64,000 bases of DNA, from assembly GCF_013348785.1 (NCBI RefSeq), contig NZ_CP054691.1, positions 1,674,001-1,738,000 of the forward strand. The letters are read 5' to 3'. The notes below the pieces were generated by a model. That model saw only the letters and a list, made by a program, of their open reading frames with translations. It was not told the origin of the DNA and searched no databases. Shown here one piece after another: positions 10,885 to 18,886 of this stretch. A program made the position numbers and the translations under genes. This stretch comes from Gordonia sp. X0973 (GTDB lineage Bacteria; Actinomycetota; Actinomycetes; Mycobacteriales; Mycobacteriaceae). Every line of letters begins with the position of its first letter. Within the stretch, counting starts at the first letter, position 1.

Positions 10885-11259
10885 ATGCTCGATAGAGATG
10901 CCAAGCAGGTGGGGTTCGTCGGGGTCTCCGATCTCGATGCCGCGCAACGGTTCTACGGAGATGTCGTGGGATTGCCACTCGAGGATGCGCGTCCGTTCGC
11001 GCTCGTCCACGACGGTGAGCACGCGCAGTTGCGCATCACCCTGGTCGACGACGTCCGTGCCGCGCCTTACACGGTTGCGGGCTGGGCGGTCGCCGACATC
11101 GAGGCGGAGATCGATCGGCTGGCCACGGCCGGGGTGGTGTTCCGTCGTTACGACGGGATGGATCAGGACGAGCGCGGGATCTGGACGGCGCCCGGCGGCG
11201 CGCGGATCGCCTGGTTCGGCGATCCCGACGGGAACACGCTCTCGTTGCAGGCGCTTTGA
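10885..11259 (+). CDS. VOC/glyoxalase superfamily protein
   Basis: A 124-aa protein with the paired beta-alpha-beta-beta-beta fold of the vicinal oxygen chelate superfamily. The N-terminal motif is VGFVGVSDLDAAQRFYGDVVGLPL and the C-terminal motif is WFGDPDGNTLSL, both standard for glyoxalase/bleomycin-resistance-like proteins. A substrate cannot be assigned from sequence. The ATG has AGGAGG 8 nt upstream. It is convergent with the DUF2236 gene. Confidence 0.8.
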   Translation: MLDRDAKQVGFVGVSDLDAAQRFYGDVVGLPLEDARPFALVHDGEHAQLRITLVDDVRAAPYTVAGWAVADIEAEIDRLATAGVVFRRYDGMDQDERGIWTAPGGARIAWFGDPDGNTLSLQAL

Positions 11260-11276
11260 CCGCGGGCGGAGCCGAA

Positions 11277-12494
11277 TCAGCGACGCAGACTGCGGCCGGC
11301 GTCGAACTTCTCCTCGCGTTGGCCCAGGTGCCAGGCGTGCCAGCGCCGCCAACGGCGCACCTGGCCGAGCTGCCACCACCGGTCGATCGCGGGCGACAGT
11401 CGTCGGGCGGCCTCGATCAGGGCGACCAGCGGCGCCCGGACCAGCAGGATCGCCAGCCCGGGCACGCCCGACGGCAGCCGGTATCGGCGACGGTTCCACG
11501 GCAGCATGAACAGTCGCGTGTATCCGGCCTGCAACTGCAGGTGATAGACCGCGCGCAACCGGGAGAGGCCGCGTAGCTCCGGTCCGGGAGTGAAGGAGGG
11601 GACGAATCCCTCCACCAGTTCCGGGCCGAGTGGCCCGGAGTCGTGTTTGCGCGTCGCGTCGAAGAAGTAGAGCAACCGCAGGCCGTCGGCGACCGTCTCC
11701 GGGAACATGTCGTCGACATGGCATCCGACGAGGTGCCCGAGGTAGCGGTTGAAATGCAAGACCGCTCTCATCTCTGCGGGAGACGTCAGGAAACCGAGGC
11801 CGAACAGGCCGACCGCCGGGGCCACGCTGCCACCGAGCAGCGTGAGCATCATCTCGCTCTGGCTGATCGGCAGGCCGTGTTCGTCGGCATCCCACTCGGG
11901 ATGCTCCGCGACGCGGGCGCGGACCGAGACATGCATGACGCGTACCTTCAGCGAAACCTCGCGGGCGGTCGAGCCGGGGGTGAGGACGGCGCCGGGCCGA
12001 CAGACCTCCAACCACCAGCGGGAGGTCTCCAGGTATCGGTGCAACGCGCTGGCGCCGGCGTAGCCGCCCGAAAGCGAGAGGGGGACCGCCAGCGACGCCT
12101 CTGTGTAGGTGTCCATCGTGCCCGCGTTGCCCACGGCGCCCAGGCTGTAACCCCAACGGCGCCACACCGCGGCACCCCGTTCGACGAGTTCCGGATCGAC
12201 CCACTCGGGAATCGACTCGAACTCGGCGAACAGCTCGCGCATGGAGTCCGGCGCATCGGGGACGTTGTCGATGCCCACCCGCAGCGCCTCGTCGAGCAGG
12301 GCGCGGGACCGATCCGGCCCGAGTTCGCCGTGATACGTCTGCGCGACGAACCGCTCGGCCACCGGGTCGCCCGTGTCGTGGTCGCGGATGAAGGCCGCCT
12401 GCACGTCGGCAGTCGGTAGCAGGTCGACCCGGGTGAACCGCTTGACCCGGTCGCGTAACCGCTGGTGGGCGGGGGAGACCGTCGACTCGACCAT
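11277..12494 (-). CDS. DUF2236 (MpaB/rubber-oxygenase-like) protein
   Basis: A 405-aa protein of the DUF2236 (PF09995) superfamily, which includes MpaB oxygenases and the haem-b rubber oxygenase Lcp. Seen: the family core around SLKVRVMHVSVRARV, followed by WDADEHGLPISQSEM and a long helical C-terminal part. Unlike secreted Lcp proteins there is no Tat or Sec signal peptide, so it is probably intracellular and not a latex-clearing enzyme. The ATG at 12494 lies 20 bp past the stop of the sulfur operon's last gene. TACCGT 7 nt before the start could also give it its own leaderless promoter. Substrate unknown. Confidence 0.7.
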   Translation of the reverse strand: MVESTVSPAHQRLRDRVKRFTRVDLLPTADVQAAFIRDHDTGDPVAERFVAQTYHGELGPDRSRALLDEALRVGIDNVPDAPDSMRELFAEFESIPEWVDPELVERGAAVWRRWGYSLGAVGNAGTMDTYTEASLAVPLSLSGGYAGASALHRYLETSRWWLEVCRPGAVLTPGSTAREVSLKVRVMHVSVRARVAEHPEWDADEHGLPISQSEMMLTLLGGSVAPAVGLFGLGFLTSPAEMRAVLHFNRYLGHLVGCHVDDMFPETVADGLRLLYFFDATRKHDSGPLGPELVEGFVPSFTPGPELRGLSRLRAVYHLQLQAGYTRLFMLPWNRRRYRLPSGVPGLAILLVRAPLVALIEAARRLSPAIDRWWQLGQVRRWRRWHAWHLGQREEKFDAGRSLRR

Positions 12495-12514
12495 GCCCAC
12501 GACGGTAGTCGGCC

Positions 12515-12961
12515 TCAGGCGACCGCGGCGGCCGATCCCGATTCGACCGCGAGTCCGCGTGCGGTCAGCAGCGGGATCACGGCCGTGGCGACGGTGTGTG
12601 CCAGCGCTTCGGGGGCCTCGGAGCGCAGCGTGACCCCGTCGGCCACATGCGCGGCCCACATGTCCCACAGCAGACCCGCCAGCGTCGACGGGGTGCCGGC
12701 GTGGACCACGGTCGCGGTGACGGCTCCCGGCGTCCATCCGGGCCGCAGTCGGGCGAGGCCGTCGAAGGCGGCGGCGACCGTGTCGGCCAGATACACGTCG
12801 AGGTCGACGAAGGCCGCCCCGGGCGACCGCGCGGCGTGGTCGGCGGCATCGCGCAGGGTGGGGGCGCGGAACCGTCGCACCGGTTCTGGCCGCTGCGGGG
12901 TGATCTCGATCCAGGCCCCGTCGGCGGATTCCACGGCCAACCGGAACGGGTGCGCGCTCAT
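12515..12961 (-). CDS. Small protein resembling the C-terminal part of an LLM flavin monooxygenase
   Basis: A 148-aa protein of no named family that I recognise. Its second half (AGTPSTLAGLLWDMWAAHVA, then DGVTL, then AVIPLLTARGL) resembles the last strands and helices of the NtaA/SnaA/DszA branch of luciferase-like monooxygenases, where the equivalent is GTP..VA......GAADGF.L...........VPELQRRG. The N-terminal part of the barrel, with most of the flavin and substrate contacts, is absent. The start overlaps the flavin reductase stop (ATGA), so the two are translationally coupled. Being kept in a working sulfur operon suggests a role, perhaps regulatory or as a subunit, rather than decay. This homology is a visual match only. 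Confidence 0.5.
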   Translation of the reverse strand: MSAHPFRLAVESADGAWIEITPQRPEPVRRFRAPTLRDAADHAARSPGAAFVDLDVYLADTVAAAFDGLARLRPGWTPGAVTATVVHAGTPSTLAGLLWDMWAAHVADGVTLRSEAPEALAHTVATAVIPLLTARGLAVESGSAAAVA

Positions 12962-13461
12962 GCCGCCCCCTCCCGGTCGATACGCCGCAGTCGGCTGCGG
13001 TGGAAGACCAGGGGACTGGTCTCCGGCTCGGCGAAGTGGTCGACCACCTCCAGCAGCGCGATCGAATGGTCGCCCGCGGGAATCAGCCGTTCCAGGCGCG
13101 TGGTGAACCCGGCGGCGGCACCGTGCAGGTGGACCGCGCCCCCGAGGGTGGAACTCCAGCCGAGGCCGGTGAACCTCTCCGACGCCGGTGCGCGGAAGTG
13201 CTCGGCCACCGCCTGCTGGTCCTCGCCGAGCACGCTGATGCCCCACTCCGGGCGATCGCGCAACACGCGCAGCGTCGACGACGAGTGCCCGATGTTCACC
13301 GACGCCAGGGGCGGGTCCAGCGAGACCGAGGTGAAGGAGGAGACGAGCAGCCCGGCCGGACCGTCCGGCCCGAGCGCGGCGACCGCGACGAGGCCGGAGG
13401 GGAAATGGGCGAACGCCCGGCGGAGGTGCGCCGGATCGGTCGCGATGAGCGTCGACGACAT
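12958..13461 (-). CDS. Flavin reductase (MsuE-type FMN reductase)
   Basis: A 167-aa flavin reductase-like protein. It shows LRRAFAHFPSGLVAVAA, then GLLVSSFTSVSLDPPLASVNIG and SVLGEDQQAVAEHF, the standard order for the FMN-binding split-barrel reductases that partner two-component monooxygenases. It likely supplies reduced FMN to the SfnG, SsuD and DszC-like enzymes encoded immediately upstream in the same operon. AAAGGA lies 8 nt before the ATG. The stop overlaps the start of the next gene by 4 bp. Confidence 0.88.
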   Translation of the reverse strand: MSSTLIATDPAHLRRAFAHFPSGLVAVAALGPDGPAGLLVSSFTSVSLDPPLASVNIGHSSSTLRVLRDRPEWGISVLGEDQQAVAEHFRAPASERFTGLGWSSTLGGAVHLHGAAAGFTTRLERLIPAGDHSIALLEVVDHFAEPETSPLVFHRSRLRRIDREGAA

Positions 13462-13488
13462 CGACGTGTCCTTTCTGCGGAGCGGTGA

Positions 13489-14727
13489 TCAGTTGTTGGG
13501 CAGCGGGGAGGAAGGGGGCGGCAGGAAGGGCGAACCGAATCCGGAGCCGGCGAACCGGGGGTCGGCGGACGATGTCGGCTCGGCGGACCGCGCCGGGTCG
13601 GCGAAGGCGCCGTCGTCGAGCAGGCCGCGCCGGGCCAGGTTCCCGACCACCCCTTCGCCGAACCAGTACAGCTCCTCCAGGTGCGGGTAGCCGGAGAGGA
13701 TGAATTCGTCGATACCCAGGTCGGCGTATGCCGCGATCGCATCGGCGACCTCGGTGTGGCTGCCGACGAGGGCCGTGCCCGCGCCTCCGCGCACGAGACC
13801 GACACCGGCCCAGAGGTTGGGCTCGATCTCCAGCGCCCGCGGATCGCGCCAGGACCCGTCGGCGCGGTGCGCCGCGTGCAGCCCGCGCATGGCGGCCTGC
13901 CCGGTCGACTCGCTGCGCGCGAGACCGGCCTGCGCGGCCGCCACGACCTCGTCGTCGAGGGCGCCGAGAAGTCGCCCGGCCTCGGCCCAGGCCTGCTCGG
14001 AGGTGTCGCGGGCGATCACGTGCAAGCGGATCCCGAATCGGACGGTACGACCCTGCTCCCGAGCCAATCCGCGGATCCAGTCCAGCTTCGCCTCTACCGC
14101 GGCGCGCGGCTCTCCCCAGGTGAGGTAGACGTCGCTGTGCTTGGCCGCGACGGGACCGGCGGGCTCGGAGGAGCCCCCGAAGTAGATCGGCGGGGTCGGC
14201 AACGGCAGCGTCGGCAGCGCGGCCTCGTGGACCTGCAGGTGCTCCCCGCGGTAGGTGACCGTCTCACCGCGCCAGAGCGCGGTGACGATGTCGAGGAATT
14301 CGTCGGTGCGGGCGTAGCGGGCGGTCTTGTCCAAGGTGTCGCCGTAGGCGAGCTGGGTCGAGGTCTCGCCGCCGGTCACCACGTTGATCAGCAGTCGGCC
14401 GGGGGCGTGCTTGCTGAAGGTCCCCGCCATCTGCGCGGCGAGGGTCGGGCTGACGAGTCCGGGCTGCAGGGCCAGCAGGAAGCCGAGGCGCTCGGTCTCG
14501 CGGGCCACCATCGCCGTGGTGATCCAGGCGTCCTCGCACCACGGCCCGGCCGGGGTGAGCGCGGCGGTGAAGCCGAACCCCTCGGCGGCCCGGGCGATGG
14601 AGGCCAGATAGTCGACGGTGGCGTCGCGGTCGCCGCCGGCGCTACCGGCGGGCACGCCGTGACCACCGCCGACGATGGTGCGCGAATCGCCGTAGGTGGG
14701 GAGGAACCAGTGCAGTTTGAGAGTCAT
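13489..14727 (-). CDS. ssuD: FMNH2-dependent alkanesulfonate monooxygenase
   Basis: Desulfonates alkanesulfonates (in this context probably methanesulfonate) to sulfite and aldehyde using FMNH2 and O2. The 412-aa luciferase-like protein has the SsuD features WFLPTYGDSR at the N-terminus, GRLLINVVTGG, IYFGGSSEPA, GIRLHVIARDT and NLWAGVGLVRGGAGTALVGS. The C-terminal 35 residues are proline- and serine-rich and longer than usual. No ABC importer (ssuABC) is adjacent. Its place between the sulfone genes and a flavin reductase supports the msuD-type role; the exact substrate range is inferred. Confidence 0.88.
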   Translation of the reverse strand: MTLKLHWFLPTYGDSRTIVGGGHGVPAGSAGGDRDATVDYLASIARAAEGFGFTAALTPAGPWCEDAWITTAMVARETERLGFLLALQPGLVSPTLAAQMAGTFSKHAPGRLLINVVTGGETSTQLAYGDTLDKTARYARTDEFLDIVTALWRGETVTYRGEHLQVHEAALPTLPLPTPPIYFGGSSEPAGPVAAKHSDVYLTWGEPRAAVEAKLDWIRGLAREQGRTVRFGIRLHVIARDTSEQAWAEAGRLLGALDDEVVAAAQAGLARSESTGQAAMRGLHAAHRADGSWRDPRALEIEPNLWAGVGLVRGGAGTALVGSHTEVADAIAAYADLGIDEFILSGYPHLEELYWFGEGVVGNLARRGLLDDGAFADPARSAEPTSSADPRFAGSGFGSPFLPPPSSPLPNN

Positions 14728-14760
14728 ATCGGGCTTTCGTTCGTCGGCCGTATCGGGTGG

Positions 14761-16026
14761 CTACAGGGCTGTGTGGGTGGGTGGATAGCGACCCTGCAGC
14801 GCCCATCGGCCCAGGTGGTGGACCTTCCAGCGCTCCGGGTCGTGCAGCGTGTGGGTACGGGCGTCCCGCCAGAAGCGCGAGAGGTTCGCCCGCTCGGAGG
14901 CGGAGCGGGTACCGCCGAAGTCGAAGAGCTCCGCACCGGCGCGACGCGCGGCGCGCCCGGCCGCCACCTTGGCCGCGGCGGTGGCCAGCGATGCCTCGGC
15001 GACCAGGGCCCGACGCCGATCGCCGGTGCCGTCCGGATCGGCGTCGGCGGCCTGGATCGCATCGGCGGCGGTGAGGAGCAGGGACTCCGCGGATCGCACG
15101 GCCAACTCCAGATCGCCGGCCTGAGCGATCAGATAGGGGTCGTCGACGGCCTCGGTGACATCTGCTTCGAACCACGGTCGCGCACCCGTGGCGGCGATCG
15201 CGGCCGCGGCGAGCGCCCCACGGGCGATGCCGGTGTCGATCGCGGCGTGGATCAGTTGGGCCCGCGCGCCATAGGTACCCGGATCGGCCAGCAGCGCGGT
15301 GAAGTCCACCACGTGGTCGGGCCGCACGGCGACGCGGTCGAAGCTGACGGTGCCGCTGCCGGTGGTGCGCTGGCCGAAGCCGTCCCAGTCGTCGGCGATG
15401 GTGATCCCGGGGGCGTCGGCCGGGACGTAGGCGATTACCTTGTGCGGCGCCGAGCCGGTGCCGCGGCCCGAGACCGCGCGCACCGCCAGGATGTCGGCGT
15501 GCAGGGCGCCGGTGCAGTAATACTTCACGCCGGACAGGAGCAGGCCGTCGTCGGTGTCGCGCAGGGTCGTGCCGTCGTCGGCGGCGGTTCGGCCGGAGCG
15601 CTCGGTCTGGGCGTTGGCGATGCGGGCACCGTCGAGGATGCGGGGGTACACGGCGCCGGCGAGTGCGTCCGACCCGCCGCGGCGCAAGGCTTCGAGGAAG
15701 GTGAAGTGACTCTGCGGGATCTGTGCGAGCGACGGATCGGCGGCCGCCAAGACCGCCACGACCCTGGCCAGCGCCGCCGGCTCGACGTCGGCACCGCCGA
15801 ACTCGGCGGGCACCGTGATCGCCAGGAGGCCCGACGCCGAGAGCGCGGCGACCTCGTCATGCGGGTGGACGCGGACCGCGTCGCGGTCGCCCGCCCCCGC
15901 CGCGAAGGCGGGGGCGAGCGACTCGGCGACGGCGATGGCCTGGGCCCCGTCGCCGATCCGTCGGGCCGTCGGACCCTCCGGCGCGGCGTCGAGCGGATCG
16001 GCGCCCGTGCTGATGAGATCGGTCAT
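14761..16026 (-). CDS. Acyl-CoA dehydrogenase-fold FMN monooxygenase, SfnB/MsuC-like
   Basis: A 421-aa member of the SfnB/DszC group, proteins with the acyl-CoA dehydrogenase fold that use reduced flavin and O2 to oxidise sulfur compounds. Seen: LLAITVPAEFGGADV, AQTERSGRT, VKYYCTGALHADILAV, and the group's C-terminal DARTHTLHDPERWKVHHLGRW. In this operon a plausible job is oxidation of methanesulfinate to methanesulfonate (MsuC-like), but sequence alone does not separate that from other DszC-type reactions. ATG overlaps the stop codon of the upstream paralogue (ATGA), indicating coupling. Confidence 0.8.
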   Translation of the reverse strand: MTDLISTGADPLDAAPEGPTARRIGDGAQAIAVAESLAPAFAAGAGDRDAVRVHPHDEVAALSASGLLAITVPAEFGGADVEPAALARVVAVLAAADPSLAQIPQSHFTFLEALRRGGSDALAGAVYPRILDGARIANAQTERSGRTAADDGTTLRDTDDGLLLSGVKYYCTGALHADILAVRAVSGRGTGSAPHKVIAYVPADAPGITIADDWDGFGQRTTGSGTVSFDRVAVRPDHVVDFTALLADPGTYGARAQLIHAAIDTGIARGALAAAAIAATGARPWFEADVTEAVDDPYLIAQAGDLELAVRSAESLLLTAADAIQAADADPDGTGDRRRALVAEASLATAAAKVAAGRAARRAGAELFDFGGTRSASERANLSRFWRDARTHTLHDPERWKVHHLGRWALQGRYPPTHTAL

Positions 16027-17234
16027 CAGCTGTACAGGCTGAACTGCGGGGCGCGGTGGTTCAGCGTCCAATCGCCGACCTCGCGGGCCTTGTACGCAAC
16101 CGGGTCGTGCACGGTGTGCGTGCGCAGGTTGCGCCAGTGGCGGTCGAAGCCGTAGGCGCTGGTCGTGGCCCGGGCGCCCTGGATCTCGAACAGGCGCGAC
16201 GCGGCTTCCAGCGAGACCTTCGTCGTGACGTACTTGGCCTCGGCGATCGCCACCGCCGTCTCGGCGCGCTGCTCGGCGGTCAACTCGGGACCGAAATCGA
16301 GTGCGGCCTGCAGGGCGTCGCCGGCGCGGTCGGCCAGGAGGGCGGCCGCGGTGATCTGCGCCCGCAACTCGCCGACGAGTTCGAGGATGTACGGGTCCTC
16401 GACGGCCGCGTCCAACCCGGAGGTCTCCCAGGCGCTCGCGTGCAGCCGGGTCCAGTCCAGCGCCTCCTCGAGCGCACCCTCGGCGGTGCCGATGTAGAAG
16501 TTCACGAAGGCCAGCTGCCAGTGCGGGGTGACCAGCGTCTGATACGCCGAGAACTCCTTGCCGGTCAGCGGATCGGCGCCGAGGATCTGCTCGCGCGTCA
16601 CCGGCGTGTCGGCGAATTCGACGCCGCCGGAATCGGTGAGGCGCTGCCCGATGTTGTCCCAGTCGCCCAGCGGGGTGAATCCCTCGACGTCGCGGGGGAG
16701 CGCGAGGAACACCAAGTCGCCCTCGAAGACCGCGGTCACCGAGAGGAAATCGGCGACGCTGGCGCCGGAGGCGAAGGTGCGCCGCCCGTTGAGGCGATAG
16801 CCGTCGCCGTCGCGGGTCAGTTCGAGGGCCGAGCCACCGCGCGGGTTCTGCACCCCGCCCCAGAACAGCTTGTCGGCGGCGTTGCGGCGGGAGATCTCCT
16901 CGGCCTGCTCGGGGGTGCCGAACAGGTGGGGGATGCGCTGCTGGGCGTAGTGGTAGCCCAGCAGGTGGGCGATGGACGTGTCGCCGCGAGCGATCCGCCG
17001 GGTCAGCTGCTGGCTCTGCGCATAGTTCAGCCCGGAACCGCCGTATTCGACGGGCTCGCCGACCTGCAGCAGATCGGCTTGGCGGAGCAGGTCCACCTCG
17101 GCGACCGGGTCGGCGTTCGCGTGGTCGCGTTCGGCCGCGGTGGCGCGCAGCTGCGCGGCGACGGCGTCGGCGCGGCGCAGGGCGTCGGCGAACCGTTCCT
17201 GCTGGTCGACGGCGGGGGAGACGGTGGTGGTCAT
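16026..17234 (-). CDS. DszC/SfnC-like flavin-dependent monooxygenase
   Basis: A 402-aa acyl-CoA dehydrogenase-fold protein of the DszC/SfnC type. Diagnostic parts are DLLQVGEPVEYGGSGLNYA, LFWGGVQNPRGG, TFASGASVADFLSV and the C-terminal RNLRTHTVHDPVAYKAREVG. It is a diverged paralogue of the next gene, with which it overlaps. Two such genes in tandem downstream of sfnG suggest successive oxidations or a hetero-oligomer (inference). AAAGG lies about 10 nt before the ATG. Dibenzothiophene desulfurisation is not implied, because dszA and dszB are absent. Confidence 0.8.
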   Translation of the reverse strand: MTTTVSPAVDQQERFADALRRADAVAAQLRATAAERDHANADPVAEVDLLRQADLLQVGEPVEYGGSGLNYAQSQQLTRRIARGDTSIAHLLGYHYAQQRIPHLFGTPEQAEEISRRNAADKLFWGGVQNPRGGSALELTRDGDGYRLNGRRTFASGASVADFLSVTAVFEGDLVFLALPRDVEGFTPLGDWDNIGQRLTDSGGVEFADTPVTREQILGADPLTGKEFSAYQTLVTPHWQLAFVNFYIGTAEGALEEALDWTRLHASAWETSGLDAAVEDPYILELVGELRAQITAAALLADRAGDALQAALDFGPELTAEQRAETAVAIAEAKYVTTKVSLEAASRLFEIQGARATTSAYGFDRHWRNLRTHTVHDPVAYKAREVGDWTLNHRAPQFSLYS

Positions 17235-17288
17235 GAAGTGGTGCCTTTCGTTGTTGTGTGGGGTCGAGATGTCGAGCGGGTGGACGGG

Positions 17289-18455
17289 TCAGGCGAGGAT
17301 GCCGTTGGCGGCGAGTTCGCGTTCGAGGCGACCGCTGCTGGCCAGATCGGCCTCGAGTTCGCGGACCAGCGGGAGGATGCGGGTGCCGAAGTACTCGACG
17401 TCTTCGAGGTAGTGCAGGAATCCGAGGAGGAAGAGGTTCACACCGCGGGTCTTGTAGGCGACGATCCGTTCGGCGATCTGCTCCGGCGTGCCGATCAGGC
17501 CGGTGCGGAATCCGTCGTTGTACTGCACGAGGTCGGCGAACTCGGAGTCCTGCCACATCCCCTTGCCGTTCGACGTCGACTGCCCGGCCTGGCGGACCGC
17601 CGAACCGAAGCCCGCGACGGCTTCGCGGTCTGCCTTGGCCACGATCTCGCGCAGCACGTCGCGGGCCTCCGATTCGCTGTCGCGGCCGATGAGGAAGCCG
17701 TTCAGCCCGAACTTGACGTGGCGTCCGTGCAGCGCGGCCTCGGTGTTGACGTCGATCACCTGCTCGGTGATCCCGTCGAAGTCCTTGCCGTTGCTGAAGT
17801 ACCAGTCCGAGACGCGTCCGGCCATCGCACGGGCTGCCGTGGAGTTCCCGCCCTGGAAGATCTCCGGATGGGTTCGGCCGGGGACGTCGACCGGTTTGGG
17901 CTTCAGGTCGAAATCGTGCAGGCGGTAGAAGTCGCCGCCGAACTCGGCGTGCTCGGAGGTCCAGATGGCGCGCAGGTAGGAGATGAACTCTTCGCTGCGG
18001 CGGTAGCGCTCGTCGTGCTCGAGCCACGGCTCGCCCAGTTTGGTGAACTCGTCGCGGAACCACCCGCTCACCACGTTGACCGCGGCGCGCCCGCCGGACA
18101 GCTGGTCCGCCGTGGCGATCAGCTTCGCCAAGACGCCGGGCTGCCAGAGTCCCGGGTGTACGGCCGCGATCACCTTGAGGCGCTCGGTGGCGAGCAGCAG
18201 CGCCAGCGAGAAGCTCGTCGACTCGTGCTGATAGGCGGCTCCGTAGGAGGCGATGTAGCGGACTTGGCTCAGTGCGTAGTCGAAGCCGTTGTTCTCGGCG
18301 AGGACCGCCAACTGCCGGTTGTAGTCGTAGCCCCAGTCGGTCCGCTGTTCGATGGTGGAGACGACCAGTCCGCCGCTGACATTGGGAACCCAGTACGCGA
18401 ATTGCAGCGGTGCGGCGGCCGCGTCGAGTTGCTGATCGGATCGGTGTGCGCTCAT
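17289..18455 (-). CDS. sfnG: FMNH2-dependent dimethylsulfone monooxygenase
   Basis: A 388-aa luciferase-like monooxygenase closely matching SfnG, which converts dimethyl sulfone to methanesulfinate and formaldehyde. Landmarks: FAYWVPNVSGGLVVS at the N-terminus, QVRYIASYGAAYQHEST, AAVHPGLWQPGVLAK, AVNVVSGWFRDEFTKLGEPW, and the C-terminal VNLFLLGFLHYLEDVEYFG. It is the first gene of the minus-strand sulfur operon running to about 12515. Pseudomonas controls sfn genes through sigma-54; no such promoter is expected or seen here. Repeated GGTGGTT elements lie about 50-80 bp upstream. Confidence 0.92.
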   Translation of the reverse strand: MSAHRSDQQLDAAAAPLQFAYWVPNVSGGLVVSTIEQRTDWGYDYNRQLAVLAENNGFDYALSQVRYIASYGAAYQHESTSFSLALLLATERLKVIAAVHPGLWQPGVLAKLIATADQLSGGRAAVNVVSGWFRDEFTKLGEPWLEHDERYRRSEEFISYLRAIWTSEHAEFGGDFYRLHDFDLKPKPVDVPGRTHPEIFQGGNSTAARAMAGRVSDWYFSNGKDFDGITEQVIDVNTEAALHGRHVKFGLNGFLIGRDSESEARDVLREIVAKADREAVAGFGSAVRQAGQSTSNGKGMWQDSEFADLVQYNDGFRTGLIGTPEQIAERIVAYKTRGVNLFLLGFLHYLEDVEYFGTRILPLVRELEADLASSGRLERELAANGILA

Positions 18456-18504
18456 GTCGACCAGTGTGCGAGCAGCGCCGACGGCGCGGCACCCTTGCGC
18501 CCAC

Positions 18505-18535
18505 GGTGGTTTTGAGGCCCGGGGTGGTTCTAACC
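18505..18535. promoter_or_regulatory. Repeat elements upstream of sfnG
   Basis: Two direct GGTGGTT copies (18505-18511 and 18523-18529) start exactly 18 bp apart. The second forms part of the small palindrome GGTT-CT-AACC (18526-18535). They lie 50-80 bp upstream of the sfnG start, between it and the DUF503 gene. Spacing close to two helical turns suggests an activator or repressor site for the sulfur operon. No known consensus was recognised. Confidence 0.35.
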
Positions 18536-18541
18536 GGGACG

Positions 18542-18841
18542 TCAGTCGAGGTCGTCGGATTCGACGATGCGGCGCCGCACCGCCACCAGTTCGACCTCCG
18601 GGCGCGAGGCGCCGAAGCGCTCGACGCTGTCGAGGACGTCGACGAGGTGAGCGCGGTCGGGGCTGACCACGCCGACGCCGATCGCGGCCCGTCGGTGCAG
18701 ATCGAGGTGGTCGACTTCGGCGGCGCTCACCGCGAAGCGGCGTTTGAGCTCGGCGACGATCGGTTTGACCAGCGACCGCTTCTGTTTGAGCGAGTGCACG
18801 TCGCCGAGCAGGTAGTCGAATTCACACCAACCGATCCACAT
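18542..18841 (-). CDS. DUF503 family protein
   Basis: A 99-aa DUF503 protein. The N-terminus MWIGWCEFDYLLGDVHSLKQ, then KRSLVKPIVAELKRRFAVS, is the family hallmark. A beta-rich second half (AIGVGVVSPDRAHLVDVLDS) follows. DUF503 genes often lie beside rbfA in other bacteria, which has prompted a ribosome-related suggestion, but here there is no such neighbour and the role is unknown. The ATG at 18841 matches the family start; a GTG 9 nt earlier is possible. A TAGGCT box lies 10 nt upstream of the ATG. Confidence 0.8.
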   Translation of the reverse strand: MWIGWCEFDYLLGDVHSLKQKRSLVKPIVAELKRRFAVSAAEVDHLDLHRRAAIGVGVVSPDRAHLVDVLDSVERFGASRPEVELVAVRRRIVESDDLD

Positions 18842-18886
18842 ATCGCCCACCAGCCTAGTGTGCTGGTCAAGTGACTATCGGGGACA

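Noticed and set aside
16026..17234. Dibenzothiophene desulfurisation (dszC of a dsz operon)
   Set aside because: The protein is DszC-like, but dszA and dszB are missing and the neighbours sfnG and ssuD indicate sulfone/sulfonate use.
14761..18504. A 1247-codon open frame on the minus strand, and 800-codon open frames on the plus strand, across the sulfur operon
   Set aside because: They are composition artefacts of GC-rich third positions. Their translations are arginine/histidine-rich or lack domains, whereas the true genes in the other frames have clear families and ribosome sites.
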